Shown here piece after piece: positions 8,657 through 20,217 of a stretch of DNA of 64,000 nt. The position numbers were made by a program, and so were the translations under genes. Location of the stretch: positions 3,671,501 to 3,735,500 of the forward strand of contig NZ_OY821667.1 of the NCBI RefSeq assembly GCF_963682185.1. Reading direction: 5' to 3'. The notes under the pieces are model-generated. The model searched no databases, was not told where the DNA came from, and saw nothing but the letters and a program-made list of their open reading frames with translations. Every line of letters starts with the position of its first letter. Position 1 is the stretch's first letter. This stretch comes from an uncultured Cohaesibacter sp. (GTDB lineage: Bacteria; Pseudomonadota; Alphaproteobacteria; Rhizobiales; Cohaesibacteraceae).

Positions 8657-10183
8657 ATGGGTGTTGCTTCAGATCGCCAGAGAATGAATTTCGGAGCCAT
8701 GGTTATTGTGGCCTGTCTTGTCGTATTCCTCGCCTTGACCTTCTCTAATTTCTTTCTGTTGAACCGTTCCGGCGAAATCGCCAATACCGTGCGTCATGAA
8801 CAAGAGCGTAAGCTTGTAAAGCATGAGTTGGATAATTTCCTGCTGCTATTTGCCCATGCCCAGTCGCAGATTTCCGATTGGGATGATGCCTATGATGCTT
8901 TCATGGGCGAGATTGATGATGACTTTGTCTTGGATAATATCACCGACTGGCTGTGGGGCGATTTCGGCATTCTGATGACCTATGTTGTCTCTTCGGCGAA
9001 CAAAACCAAAGTGGCGGTTCTCAAGGAGACGAGGCTCAAGGCTGGGCAGGGCGAATATATCATCAAAAAAAATATTGATCTGATAGAAGAAGCGCGGGCG
9101 AAATTCCAAAGAGAATTCACCACTGACAAGCCCCTGCCTGCGGCCGAACTGATCAAGGATATCCTGGCGACTCCAGATAAAGGACGGTTTGCTTGGTCCA
9201 TTCGTCCTGTCAACGGTCGCCTGTCCTATGTGATCGCGCAGGTCTTGGCCCCCAATCGTGCTGTGGCGTTAGGAGATCGGGATCCGGATGTGCTTTTCAC
9301 AGTCAAACAGATCAACAAGGACTATATCACGGCAGCCAGTGAGAAGTTGGTTGTTGAGGGCTTTCATTTTGACTATCTGGACCGTGTGAGAAATGAAACC
9401 GGATATCTGCCTCTTGTCGCGTTGCCCGATGGGCGGATTGCCCACGCCCGTTGGATGCCGGACAATCCTTCCAAGGCCATTTGGGAGCAGACATTACCGA
9501 TTCTGGCTGCTCCTTTCTTCATCACCGCCTGTGCGCTAATCGCCATTGCGTGGCGGTTTAGTTTCATGTTGCGCGCCTTGCAGAAGAGCGAGCAGCAAAA
9601 CCGTTTTCTTGCGCTCCATGATGCCTTGACGGGGTTGCCCAATCGTCTTTCCTTTGATCGAGAGCTTGAAAAGACGATCCTTCAGAGAAAACAGAAGCGG
9701 TGCGCCATTGTCAGTCTCGATCTTGATCGTTTCAAAGCCGTCAATGACACCTACGGTCACGAAGCGGGAGATATCGTGTTGTCTGCCGTGGCCAAGCGTA
9801 TTTCAGAGCGTCTGGGCACATCGGGCATGGCCGCGCGCGTGGGGGGAGATGAATTCGGTCTCTTGCTCTATGGTCCTCTCGAACAGGACAAGATCAAGGC
9901 TTTGTGTGAAGACCTCATTGCTGCGGTGTGCCTCCCGGTGCTGGTGCCCGGTGGTGTTGCAGAGGTCGGCGCGTCGATTGGTGTTGCTCTCTGGCCAGAG
10001 GATGCCTTTACGGTGAAAGCCATCTTGCGCCGCACCGACGAAGCGCTCTATCGATCAAAGCAAAATGGCCGGGGGCAAGTAACATTCGCCTCTCAGCAGG
10101 ATGAAGTGGGTCTGGATATCAACCCGAAAGATTCTGACCGGCGCATCCAGCAGCTCAAATCCCTGCTCACTAAAACAGGTTAG
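8657..10183 (+). CDS. Membrane-bound diguanylate cyclase with CHASE4 sensor domain
   Basis: Makes cyclic di-GMP in response to an extracytoplasmic signal; 508 residues. A first membrane helix at about 13-36 is followed by a periplasmic CHASE4-type domain (about 40-275) with the family's WDDAYDAF segment (75-82), a second helix near 282-303, then a GGDEF domain. The active-site loop GGDEF (396-400) is intact, as is the metal-binding SLDLDRFK. The inhibitory RxxD site expected just before the loop is absent (the segment reads GTSGMAAR), so product inhibition by that route is unlikely. There is no EAL domain. Its stop overlaps the tail of the convergent arsC-like gene by 4 bp. Confidence 0.93.
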   Translation: MGVASDRQRMNFGAMVIVACLVVFLALTFSNFFLLNRSGEIANTVRHEQERKLVKHELDNFLLLFAHAQSQISDWDDAYDAFMGEIDDDFVLDNITDWLWGDFGILMTYVVSSANKTKVAVLKETRLKAGQGEYIIKKNIDLIEEARAKFQREFTTDKPLPAAELIKDILATPDKGRFAWSIRPVNGRLSYVIAQVLAPNRAVALGDRDPDVLFTVKQINKDYITAASEKLVVEGFHFDYLDRVRNETGYLPLVALPDGRIAHARWMPDNPSKAIWEQTLPILAAPFFITACALIAIAWRFSFMLRALQKSEQQNRFLALHDALTGLPNRLSFDRELEKTILQRKQKRCAIVSLDLDRFKAVNDTYGHEAGDIVLSAVAKRISERLGTSGMAARVGGDEFGLLLYGPLEQDKIKALCEDLIAAVCLPVLVPGGVAEVGASIGVALWPEDAFTVKAILRRTDEALYRSKQNGRGQVTFASQQDEVGLDINPKDSDRRIQQLKSLLTKTG

Positions 10184-10524
10184 TCCTTGAAAAGGGCGTC
10201 CTGTTGAGCTTTGCCAAAGCCCACCATGATGGCGTTATCCGTTTCAATGACCGGGCGTTTGATGAGAGTGGGATTGGCGAGCATCAGCGCGCGCGCTTTG
10301 GCTTCGTCCAGATCCTGTTTCTCAGCGTCATCAAGCGCGCGCCACGATGTGGAGCGGCGATTGAGCAGCGCCTCCCAACCCAAAGCGGCAAGCCAGCGAT
10401 CCAGATCTTCGCCGGTAAAATCGCCGCTGCGCAGATCCATAAACGTTACCGGTTTGCCAGCGCCTTCGAGTGTTTTGAGTGCCTTGCGGCAGGTGTCGCA
10501 TGTTTTTATGCCGAATAGCTTCAT
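10180..10524 (-). CDS. ArsC/Spx-family (YffB-like) thioredoxin-fold protein
   Basis: Small cytoplasmic protein of 114 residues with the ArsC fold. It opens KLFGIKTCDTCRKAL, a CxxC at the usual active-site cysteine, and ends with the NPTLIKRPVIE segment typical of the family. The CDTCRK motif and lack of the full arsenate-site arginine set place it with Spx/YffB-like proteins rather than genuine arsenate reductases, so its substrate is unknown; glutathione-linked reduction is a guess. The start at 10524 gives the usual MKLFG opening and has AGAAGG upstream; an in-frame ATG at 10533 is possible. A second, more orthodox ArsC lies at 31827. Confidence 0.85.
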   Translation of the reverse strand: MKLFGIKTCDTCRKALKTLEGAGKPVTFMDLRSGDFTGEDLDRWLAALGWEALLNRRSTSWRALDDAEKQDLDEAKARALMLANPTLIKRPVIETDNAIMVGFGKAQQDALFKD

Positions 10525-10632
10525 GGCGTCCATATCCTTCTGCCAAGGAGGGAATCAATCAGTCTTCGGCCAGAGCCTAGGCAAAGCCCGAACAAGAGGA
10601 AAGGACTATTCGGACTTTGCGACCGGTTGCTG

Positions 10633-11259
10633 TTATTTCTTCTCGATCCCCATCATCGCTTCATCGCCCCAAAGCTCTTCCACGCGTGCATCGCGACCGC
10701 AGGCGAAGCGATAGTAAGTGTAGCGAATGGGGTTCTTGCTATAATAGTTTTGATGGTAGCCTTCGGCAGCAAAGAAAGGCCCGGCCGGGCTGATTTCCGT
10801 AGCGATCGGAGCCCCCAATTTTCCACTTTCCTCCAGCGCTTTTTTGGACGCTTCTGCGATTTTGGCCTGTTCCTCATCAAGGGTATAGATTGCCGTGGTG
10901 TAGCTATGGCCACGGTCGCAGAACTGACCGCCCCCGTCTGTCGGATCGACCGACCGCCAGAATATGTCGAGCAGCTTGTCATAACTGATCTTGTTGCTGT
11001 CGTAGGTGATGCGAACAACTTCGCGGTGCCCCGTCGCGCTATGGTTCTTGTAGGTCACATTCTCGGTGGATGTCCCGCCCGAATATCCCGATACGGTTTC
11101 CAAAACACCGGGCACATGGTCAAAATCGCTCTCCACGCACCAGAAGCAGCCGCCAGCAAAGATAGCTGACTTGGGGGCTTCCTGCGCTTCAACCAGCGTT
11201 GGGGCAGCTAACATGCACAAGGCGAGCAGGGCGGATTTGAAAGCATAGTCAAACATCAT
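10633..11259 (-). CDS. msrA: Exported peptide-methionine (S)-S-oxide reductase MsrA
   Basis: Repairs oxidised methionine (S-sulfoxide) in proteins; 208 residues. The catalytic GGCFWC motif sits at about 36-41 with nucleophile Cys38, followed by VESDFDHVPGV, GYSGG, and GHREVVRITYD; QFCDRGHSYTTAIY is also standard. The start at 11259 is supported by GGAGG just upstream and produces a signal-peptide-like N-terminus ending VEAQ, so this copy probably works in the periplasm. The frame is open upstream to 11532 but that extension has no ribosome site and no family homology. Exported MsrA fits with the nearby periplasmic peroxidase as oxidative-stress defence, though they are not co-transcribed. Confidence 0.94.
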   Translation of the reverse strand: MMFDYAFKSALLALCMLAAPTLVEAQEAPKSAIFAGGCFWCVESDFDHVPGVLETVSGYSGGTSTENVTYKNHSATGHREVVRITYDSNKISYDKLLDIFWRSVDPTDGGGQFCDRGHSYTTAIYTLDEEQAKIAEASKKALEESGKLGAPIATEISPAGPFFAAEGYHQNYYSKNPIRYTYYRFACGRDARVEELWGDEAMMGIEKK

Positions 11260-11449
11260 ATTCCTCCGAAGGCGTAAGACAGGATTGATCCCTGGGCGTT
11301 CCGCACGATCAGCAAAGGAAAGCCCTGTTCCCGCCAGTGTGGCAGCAGATTGCGGCAATGTCTCGCCGCAATGGGCCGTCTCACGGGAGTTTGAGAGGAT
11401 GTGATGGCGCGGTGCCAATGTCTCCGGGCTGTGATTGTATGGGCACGGC

Positions 11450-12598
11450 TCAGGCTGCAGCCTTGAAGTCTTCAATTTCAACGCGGTTTCGGCCCTGATG
11501 TTTGGCTTCATAGAGCTTTTTGTCTGCAGCATTGATCAACGCCTGCAATGTTTCGCAATGCTGATCGGCAATGGCAGCCCCGATGCTTACGGTGATCGAG
11601 ATAGACTCATCTCCATAGAAAACCGGTTCGGAGCCGATGGCATGGCGAATGCGCTCACCTATGACTTCGGCCTGTTGTGCGCCTGTATGCGGCAACAGTA
11701 TAATGAACTCTTCGCCGCCATACCGAGCCAATAGATCGCGCGCGCGCATGCAATGCTTGATCCGGCTCGCTACGGTCTTCAGCACAGCATCACCAGCGAT
11801 ATGACCGAAACGATCATTGACCTTCTTGAAGTGATCTAGATCGAGAAGCAGGACCACGTCGTCAGGTTGAGGAGTCGCAATGAATTGCATGAAAAAGGAT
11901 CGGCGATTGGAAATGCCGGTCAGATGGTCTGTGTCCGCCTGACGCCTTAGCTTCGTATGTGCCCTGTCCGAAATCATTACCGCGGTGAAGAGCACCAGAG
12001 TGAAATTGAGCACGATAACAAAGAAGAAAACGGATAGCGGGTTGAGTATCTCCATCCGTTGATCCAAAAAGCCGAGCCCGGCAAAAAGGCTGAGTATTCC
12101 AGCCAGACTGTTGACTGCAATCATCATTTTCCGTGAGCGCAGAGGGTCGTTCTTGAAGTCGATGGCATAGTGCACAGCACCTCCAAGGAAGGCCGTCGCG
12201 GCCACCAGATTGAAGGTTGCTGCTCGGTAGGCATTGACCTCTTCAAAATGGGTAACAAACGCAATGACGATGATGAGAGTTGCCGGGGCAAGGGAAAGCA
12301 TGCTCAACCGACTGAAGCGTCGTTGGCTCAATGCCTTTTGCCCCATCCATATAAAGGCGTAGCCCCACAGGCCGAGTGAGAGGCTACCCAGCTGCCACAT
12401 TCTTTCTGATAGTATCCCCAATTCGCCTATGCCGGCCAATGTGGAGCCCACAGCCATGATGGCGAAGCCGACGGCCAAAAGAATGAGGGAAGCCTGTTTC
12501 GAAGAGGTAAGCCACAGATAAACAAAGGTAACTACGCCAACGATGTAGGCGGTTTTCTGCAGTAGGAGTACCGTCGCAAGGTCAAGGTTGTTTGGCAT
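11450..12598 (-). CDS. Integral-membrane diguanylate cyclase (GGEEF)
   Basis: Cyclic di-GMP synthase of 382 residues. The first 210 residues form about six or seven hydrophobic helices without a recognisable periplasmic sensor domain. The cytoplasmic GGDEF domain begins at TDHLTGISNRRSF, keeps the metal-binding LDLDHFKKVND, and has an intact GGEEF loop (294-298). The inhibitory site RARD (285-288) is present at the right distance, so product feedback is expected, unlike the CHASE4 enzyme at 8657. ATG 12598 is chosen over an alternative at 12613 because it gives a cleaner membrane-protein N-terminus. Signal unknown. Confidence 0.92.
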   Translation of the reverse strand: MPNNLDLATVLLLQKTAYIVGVVTFVYLWLTSSKQASLILLAVGFAIMAVGSTLAGIGELGILSERMWQLGSLSLGLWGYAFIWMGQKALSQRRFSRLSMLSLAPATLIIVIAFVTHFEEVNAYRAATFNLVAATAFLGGAVHYAIDFKNDPLRSRKMMIAVNSLAGILSLFAGLGFLDQRMEILNPLSVFFFVIVLNFTLVLFTAVMISDRAHTKLRRQADTDHLTGISNRRSFFMQFIATPQPDDVVLLLDLDHFKKVNDRFGHIAGDAVLKTVASRIKHCMRARDLLARYGGEEFIILLPHTGAQQAEVIGERIRHAIGSEPVFYGDESISITVSIGAAIADQHCETLQALINAADKKLYEAKHQGRNRVEIEDFKAAA

Positions 12599-12714
12599 GT
12601 TTACTCTATACACAGCGTGCCGCGAGACCGTAAATTTACGGCCAATTACTCAGAATATTACCACTGTAACTATTAACAATATATATAGCGTGATTAGAGT
12701 GTCTTATAGAGTGC

Positions 12715-14643
<1,929 letters not shown>

Positions 14644-14797
14644 AAAGGCGCTGAATTTTCAGTTGAAGAAAGGGTTAACGGGACCGTATCTGATTTGCAG
14701 CGCTTTGGTAAACCGAATTGTTGCGTTTGCCGCGATGCTGTGAAGAGCGCTCCTTTGAAAGGGGAGGGGAGACACCCCTCAACCCGGTTTCTTGGTC

Positions 14798-17700
14798 CTA
14801 TTCCCCAAGCGCCCGCGCTAGATAGGGCAGGCAGAGATCCATGCGATAGTCGATGGAGGAATGGTTGTCGGGGAATTCCTCATAAATGTGGTCAACGCCA
14901 GCGGCTTCCAGTTTGCTGTGCAAGCGGCGGGCGCCGTAAAGCAGATTATACTGGTCAACATAGCCACATTCGAGCCACAGGCCCTTCAAGGATTTGAGAT
15001 TGGCAATCACCTCGTGCTGATCGGCCAGAAGCACAGGGTCCCATTCCAGCCAGTTTGCCCAGCGCTCTTGGATGAGCGAGCAATCATGCATGTTGACCGG
15101 CAGTCGAATGCCGAAGAAGGAAACCGGATCCGGGTCATAGCTGGCGGCCATGGCGAGTGTCATCAAAGCATGGATGTCCTTGCCGTCATATTTCGGACCT
15201 TCTTCAAATTCGGTCAGGAACCGCTCGATGGAATTGTTCTTCTTGGCCAGCGCGCGCAGCAGGTTCGGCATATCGGGCAGATAGCAAAGCTCGAAGGCCA
15301 TATCGCCGGAGAGGCAGGCCGCAGCCGACCAGAAATCGGCATGTTTCATGGCATGAAGGATAGAGCCATAGCCGCCGGATGATTTGCCAAACAGTCCACG
15401 CTTGCCCGGTCCGCCACAGCCGATCTGTGTTTCGATGGCCGGGGTCATGTCTTCAATCAGGAAATCTTCCCAATTGCCAAGTGCTGCGGAATTGACATAT
15501 TGGTTTCCGCCAAGCCGGGTGAAGCAATCGGGGAAAGCCACCACGGCAGGGGGCATTTCGCCAGAAGCGATGAGCCGATCCAGCCGCTCGGGAACATTCT
15601 CGCCGAAATTTTTCCAGTTCACATGAGCAGGTCCACCGGCAGTAAAACCGACAAGATCGATCAGCAATGGCAAGCCCGCTCCGTCATGGCCATGGGGCGT
15701 ATAGATGACAACCTCGCGTTCGCAGCTATCTCCCAGCAGATTATTTTCCAATGCCTTGGAAGAAACGGTGATGGATTGCAGGGTGCCTTTGGGGGTGGAG
15801 GGATCGCGGCGCATGGAAAAAGGTCTCCGTTTGAAATGGCTGCCAAGTTTGGGCAAAATTGCCATATTGGATGGCTTTATACCAGAGCTAACCTTGGCAT
15901 TGGGCAAACGGCTGCGTGTTGAAGACAGGCCGTGGTCGGTTTTCTCCCAATGATGCGGATCATGTATCAGTTGATAGAGCGCGCGCCAGGCCGCCGGTGT
16001 CATCAAAAGCCAATAGAGGGGCATTTCCAATATGGCCCGCCAGCCAAAGCCATAGCGTTTGCCCGCCCATATGCGCCCCAGCACCATGACGCCGCCATAG
16101 CCAAGCGCCAGATTGATGCTGTTGATGGTCAGCAGGACAAAAAACAGCGAGCCGTTCTGGCTGCCATAGAGGGCGAGATTCCAGGCGGTTATGCCGAATG
16201 TCAAAAAATAGAGGGGATGCACCAGCGTTGACAAAAGCATGCTGCCGATCATGATATGGAACGAGAAAAAGCGGTCGCTGCCCAATTTTCGATAAAGATG
16301 GCGGGGCTGGCGCATATGAACGATCCATGTCTGCATCCAGCCCTTGAACCAGCGCGTCCTTTGTTTGAGCCAGACAGCGTAGCTTTCCGGCGCTTCCTCC
16401 CATGTGTCGCTTCTGATGGTCTCGATGTCATAGCCAAAGCGGGAAAGACGCAAGCCAAGATCGGCATCTTCCGTTACATTGTAAGGGTCCCAGCCGCCGA
16501 TCTGCTTCAACACTCGGGTTTTGAAATGGTTTGACGTGCCCCCCAGCGGCACCACCAGCTGGTCAAAAGCCAGAAAGGGCAGAAGACCATCAAAGAGCGC
16601 TGAATATTCCACGGCAAACTGACGCGTCAAAAAGTTGGTGTGCGCATTGTCAACGGCCAACTGGGCTTGCAGACAGGCAAGGGAAGGGCGCCCGCTCAAC
16701 ATATGCAGCGCGGCGATTTTCAGCTGGTGCGGGTCGGGCCTGTCTTCTGCGTCATAAATGACGGTGAGATCGGATTGTACAAAGGAGAGTGCATAATTGA
16801 GCGCCTTGGGCTTGGTCTGTGGTCCGCCTTTGGGAATATCAACCAGTTCAATAAAGCCAGGCAGCGTGACCTTGGCGAGGGCGGCTCTTGTTTCCTCGTC
16901 TTCTTCTTCCAGCAAAAGATAGCAGGTGAGGCGGTCGCGCGGATAATCCAACCGGCAGAGCGACTGGATCAAATCCGGAACCACGCGTCCCTCCCGAAAA
17001 AGCGGCACAAACACCGAGTAGCTTGGCCAGTCTGAAGACGCTTCGGTTTTCTTGGTCGTGTCAAGCAGAGAGATAACGCGGCTTGCCTGCGTTGTGCGGG
17101 TGTGGGGCAAGCGGAAAACGGATATGAGCCGCAAGATGCTCATCGTCAGGAAAATCATGATGGTAATCAGATTGATCCCGATGCCGATGGACGAAAAGGC
17201 AAGGCTGCAACCGATCAGGGCGAAGAGGATAATCGCGAGATAATAGGAATGGAATGGCTTGAACTTGCCGTGCGCGGACAGGCCCGGCATCGTCTGCTTG
17301 AGCCGGAACACATGATGGTCCATTGCCGCTTTTGAGGCGGAAGCTCGCTGCAGGCGCCGCAATTGCCGCGGAGTGGTTATCCGTACGCGTTGCCTGAATT
17401 GCGGGTCCAGTGCCATTTTCTCTGCCAGAGCGTCCAGCTCTTTGCCATGGGGGGCGCACAGATAGAGACTGTCGGGCACAGGTGGTGCGTGATCCAGCTT
17501 GGCAAATGGCCTGATCAAGATCCACGATAGATCACGCAGTTTCTCTAGCGGCCAGTTATCAGGCAGGGGGTAGAGGCCAGAGGTGCATGGCTGCGCGACA
17601 AAGGGAACCCCCAATCTCTTTGCCGCGCATGCAAAATAAAGTGTTTCATCCAGTTTGCCCTCCCGTGTCCAGCGCTCGATCAGAGGATCGCCCGTTTGCG

Positions 17701-17944
17701 CGGCACGCTTGAGGGCCTGTTGCAAAGAGGGACTTTTGAAAGTCTGCAAGGAATCCAGAATGGAGAGATGAAACGGCAACCAGGATGAAAGCTCGAGCCC
17801 GGAAGGCAGGTCGGGTTGAACGGGTTTTGTGGACTGTGGCGTTTCCCGCCATTCTCTGTCATGCTCGCCATAGGCGACTGCGGCTTGGTCTAAAGCCGAC
17901 GCTTCAAGGGCTGCTGGATCTGGGGCTTTGTTCAGAAAGTTCAT
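14798..17944 (-). CDS. Fusion of family 2 glycosyltransferase and Fes/EstD-type esterase
   Basis: One uninterrupted frame of 1048 residues carrying two proteins. Residues 1-220 are a soluble N-terminal region (LGVPFVAQP is typical of rhizobial membrane glycosyltransferases). Two helices follow at about 233-275, then a processive GT2 domain with DAED (398-401), TEDADLG (491-497) and QRTRW (528-532), and more helices to about 655. A polar linker of about 45 residues leads to an alpha/beta-hydrolase esterase (711-1048) with the nucleophile elbow GKSSG (853-857, Ser855). Met711 has GGAGA about nine bases upstream, so the esterase could also be translated separately. It probably makes and trims or decorates an envelope polysaccharide; the sugar is unknown. 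Confidence 0.85.
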   Translation of the reverse strand: MNFLNKAPDPAALEASALDQAAVAYGEHDREWRETPQSTKPVQPDLPSGLELSSWLPFHLSILDSLQTFKSPSLQQALKRAAQTGDPLIERWTREGKLDETLYFACAAKRLGVPFVAQPCTSGLYPLPDNWPLEKLRDLSWILIRPFAKLDHAPPVPDSLYLCAPHGKELDALAEKMALDPQFRQRVRITTPRQLRRLQRASASKAAMDHHVFRLKQTMPGLSAHGKFKPFHSYYLAIILFALIGCSLAFSSIGIGINLITIMIFLTMSILRLISVFRLPHTRTTQASRVISLLDTTKKTEASSDWPSYSVFVPLFREGRVVPDLIQSLCRLDYPRDRLTCYLLLEEEDEETRAALAKVTLPGFIELVDIPKGGPQTKPKALNYALSFVQSDLTVIYDAEDRPDPHQLKIAALHMLSGRPSLACLQAQLAVDNAHTNFLTRQFAVEYSALFDGLLPFLAFDQLVVPLGGTSNHFKTRVLKQIGGWDPYNVTEDADLGLRLSRFGYDIETIRSDTWEEAPESYAVWLKQRTRWFKGWMQTWIVHMRQPRHLYRKLGSDRFFSFHIMIGSMLLSTLVHPLYFLTFGITAWNLALYGSQNGSLFFVLLTINSINLALGYGGVMVLGRIWAGKRYGFGWRAILEMPLYWLLMTPAAWRALYQLIHDPHHWEKTDHGLSSTRSRLPNAKVSSGIKPSNMAILPKLGSHFKRRPFSMRRDPSTPKGTLQSITVSSKALENNLLGDSCEREVVIYTPHGHDGAGLPLLIDLVGFTAGGPAHVNWKNFGENVPERLDRLIASGEMPPAVVAFPDCFTRLGGNQYVNSAALGNWEDFLIEDMTPAIETQIGCGGPGKRGLFGKSSGGYGSILHAMKHADFWSAAACLSGDMAFELCYLPDMPNLLRALAKKNNSIERFLTEFEEGPKYDGKDIHALMTLAMAASYDPDPVSFFGIRLPVNMHDCSLIQERWANWLEWDPVLLADQHEVIANLKSLKGLWLECGYVDQYNLLYGARRLHSKLEAAGVDHIYEEFPDNHSSIDYRMDLCLPYLARALGE

Positions 17945-18022
17945 GACAAAGGTGGATCAAAAATTTATATCAAATAAAAATTAAAGAAAATCGAAATTAG
18001 ACTAGATCAAAAAGAGTGCTCA

Positions 18023-19105
18023 ATGGATTGTACAACCGTATTAAATCCACTGTTAATTGGTAAATTAATGCGCAATGCGAGCATTTGCCGCATGCGGATG
18101 GGTCTGGTTGTGGTCAAAAACGGGTTCTTGCAGGGGCTGCGTCAGGGCTTGGCACTCTTTTGGGTATCTCTATTTGTCTTCGGCTTGCTGCTTTTGGCTG
18201 TGACGGATGGTCTGGCTCAGACGCTCGCAGAAGAGGGCCAGAACGAAGTTATTGTCGAACAGCCAACGGATGTGGAAACAACCCGCACGCCACGGTCTGG
18301 CGAAGGCGATGAGCCCGTTGCAAGTGAAGACTGGGCCAAGGCTGATTTCTATGGCTTCATCGATATCCACCAGCGTCTGCGTCAACCCAGCGATACGGTG
18401 ATGGACAATGGCTTGCGCCTTCTCACCGCTCCGGATTTTCCACCCTTCAACTACCGCAACAAATCGGGTGCTCCCGTGGGCTATCATGTGGATTTGGCAC
18501 GCGCCTTCTGTGAGCAGCTCAACATTGGCTGCACCATGAAGGTGGTGCCGTTTGACGCCATCCCAGATCTGCTGGCAAGCGATCAGGCGGACGCAGCGCT
18601 TGCTGGTCTTGTGCGCCATCCGGATTTGCTGGGCAAGATCTCTTTCTCCAATGTGTTCCTGAAGCGCCCCGGCCGTTTTCTGCATCTCAAAGATGATGCG
18701 CTGCCGACGGATAAGGAAGCTCTGCAAGGAAAGCCGGTCGCCGTAATCGGTGGCTCTGCGCATGAGGCCTTTTTGCGTGCCTATTTCGACGGGGTCAATC
18801 GAGTGCCCGTCAACGATCTGCATGCAGCGCGCGAGCTATTGGAAGAAGGCAAGGTGGTGGCGATCTTCGGCGATGCGTTCCAGCTCCTGCCCATTGCCGC
18901 TCAGCGCAATGGTATCTTCAGCTTTGCCGGTGAGCCCTATTATGACGATCATTTCTTCGGGGATGGCATGGCCTTCGCCTATAAGGCTGGCCGGACAGAT
19001 ATCGGCAATCTGCTCAATTTCGGCCTGCAAAAACTCGCCCAGAGCGGTCGTCTGGCCGAACTCTATGCGCGGCACTTCGCCTTTGATGTTTACGCTTCCT
19101 ATTGA
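18023..19105 (+). CDS. Family 3 extracellular solute-binding protein with N-terminal membrane anchor
   Basis: Periplasmic binding protein of about 360 residues (SBP_bac_3 fold, about residues 125-355): LLTAPDFPPFNYRN, GYHVDLARAFCEQL and GDGMAFAYKAGRTD are the usual landmarks of polar-amino-acid receptors. A long hydrophobic stretch at about 45-64 (FVFGLLLLAVTDGLAQ) is either a late signal peptide or an anchor, and an acidic spacer follows. The start is poorly marked; ATGs at 18068 and 18100-18110 are alternatives. No ABC permease or ATPase is adjacent. It is divergent from the glycosyltransferase-esterase gene, 78 bp apart, so it may sense rather than import a ligand. Confidence 0.82.
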   Translation: MDCTTVLNPLLIGKLMRNASICRMRMGLVVVKNGFLQGLRQGLALFWVSLFVFGLLLLAVTDGLAQTLAEEGQNEVIVEQPTDVETTRTPRSGEGDEPVASEDWAKADFYGFIDIHQRLRQPSDTVMDNGLRLLTAPDFPPFNYRNKSGAPVGYHVDLARAFCEQLNIGCTMKVVPFDAIPDLLASDQADAALAGLVRHPDLLGKISFSNVFLKRPGRFLHLKDDALPTDKEALQGKPVAVIGGSAHEAFLRAYFDGVNRVPVNDLHAARELLEEGKVVAIFGDAFQLLPIAAQRNGIFSFAGEPYYDDHFFGDGMAFAYKAGRTDIGNLLNFGLQKLAQSGRLAELYARHFAFDVYASY

Positions 19106-19150
19106 GGCTGGCTATCGAGGCTGGCTCATTAGCTGAGCACCAAGCATGAT

Positions 19151-19969
19151 TTAGCGGCGGAAGAAGGGGAGGAGCAGCGACCAGAAAAACTGGTTTGGCT
19201 TTTCGTCCTGATACGGGTCGAGCCCGATGGTCATGCCCTCATGCCCGTCCTGTGGCTGGGCCACATAGGTGCGGAACATCCTATCCCATATGGAGAGATT
19301 GAAACCGAAATTGGAGTGGGTTTCCCGTGGCCGGTTGGAATGATGCACTCGATGCATATCCGGGGTGACCACCAGCAGCCGCAACAGCCGATCCACTTTT
19401 TCAGGGAGGCGCACATTGGCGTGATTGAACAGCGCCGCCGCATTGAGCACCACTTCAAACAGGAACACGGCAATCGCCGGCGCGCCAAACACCAGAACCC
19501 AGACAATCTTGTAGATGAGCGACAAGAGAATCTCGATTGGATGAAAGCGCAAGGCTGTCGAAACATCGATATCCCGGTCGACATGATGCACCTTGTGCAG
19601 TTTCCAGAATATCGGAATTCGGTGCGATAGCAGATGCTGCAGCCAGATGGCAAAATCAAGAATAAGAAAGGCAATGAGAATGGAGAGCCAGGCGGGTAGC
19701 GAAACCCAGTTCAAAAGCCCCCACCCCTGATCGGCAGCATAGATGGCCACACCTATAGGCAGGATCGGCATGACAAGGCGCGTCACCACGCTATCGAGAA
19801 TGACAATCCCCCAGTTGGTCACCCAGCGCCGTCCCTGCCCCATGGTGCGATCCCGCTTGGGCAGGGCCCATTCGGCCAGCGCCATGATAACAAAGACAGA
19901 CAGGAATACCCCAAGGCGCAGGCTGCTTTCGCCAAGCCCAAAAAGGGAAAAGAGATCACTATTTTCCAT
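19151..19969 (-). CDS. Sterol desaturase / fatty acid hydroxylase family membrane protein
   Basis: Di-iron membrane oxygenase of 272 residues. The histidine clusters are HLLSH (112-116), HKVHH (125-129) and HRVHH (206-210), with extra histidines at 143 and 183. About five hydrophobic helices surround them, and the ending NFGFNLSIWDRMFRTY is characteristic. Substrates in bacteria include fatty acyl chains, carotenoids and hopanoid-like lipids; nothing here selects among them. The start has AAGGTGC just upstream. It converges on the binding-protein gene, with no obvious operon partner. Confidence 0.92.
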   Translation of the reverse strand: MENSDLFSLFGLGESSLRLGVFLSVFVIMALAEWALPKRDRTMGQGRRWVTNWGIVILDSVVTRLVMPILPIGVAIYAADQGWGLLNWVSLPAWLSILIAFLILDFAIWLQHLLSHRIPIFWKLHKVHHVDRDIDVSTALRFHPIEILLSLIYKIVWVLVFGAPAIAVFLFEVVLNAAALFNHANVRLPEKVDRLLRLLVVTPDMHRVHHSNRPRETHSNFGFNLSIWDRMFRTYVAQPQDGHEGMTIGLDPYQDEKPNQFFWSLLLPFFRR

Positions 19970-20217
19970 CTTGCACCTTCAAATGCTACCCGCCTTGCCA
20001 TAGGTCTTGCTGTCGGCTCGGGACATAGTTTCGCTTTTTTGCATCTATAGCCAGAAGCAGAGCTTAGCGCAAATTGCAAGTTGGTCGTAGCCTCTCACTT
20101 TGTCGTGACGCCAAAAGCGCTCCGGCACAAGTGGCTGGATCTGTAGATTCCCTTTGCCTTTTGCAATGAAACTGATAGAAAGCCCCTCACGCCACCCGAA
20201 CCAAAGATGATTGCACA

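Noticed and set aside
11260-11532. N-terminal extension of msrA
   Set aside because: The frame is open but there is no ribosome site, and the protein-like signal peptide and GGAGG start at 11259.
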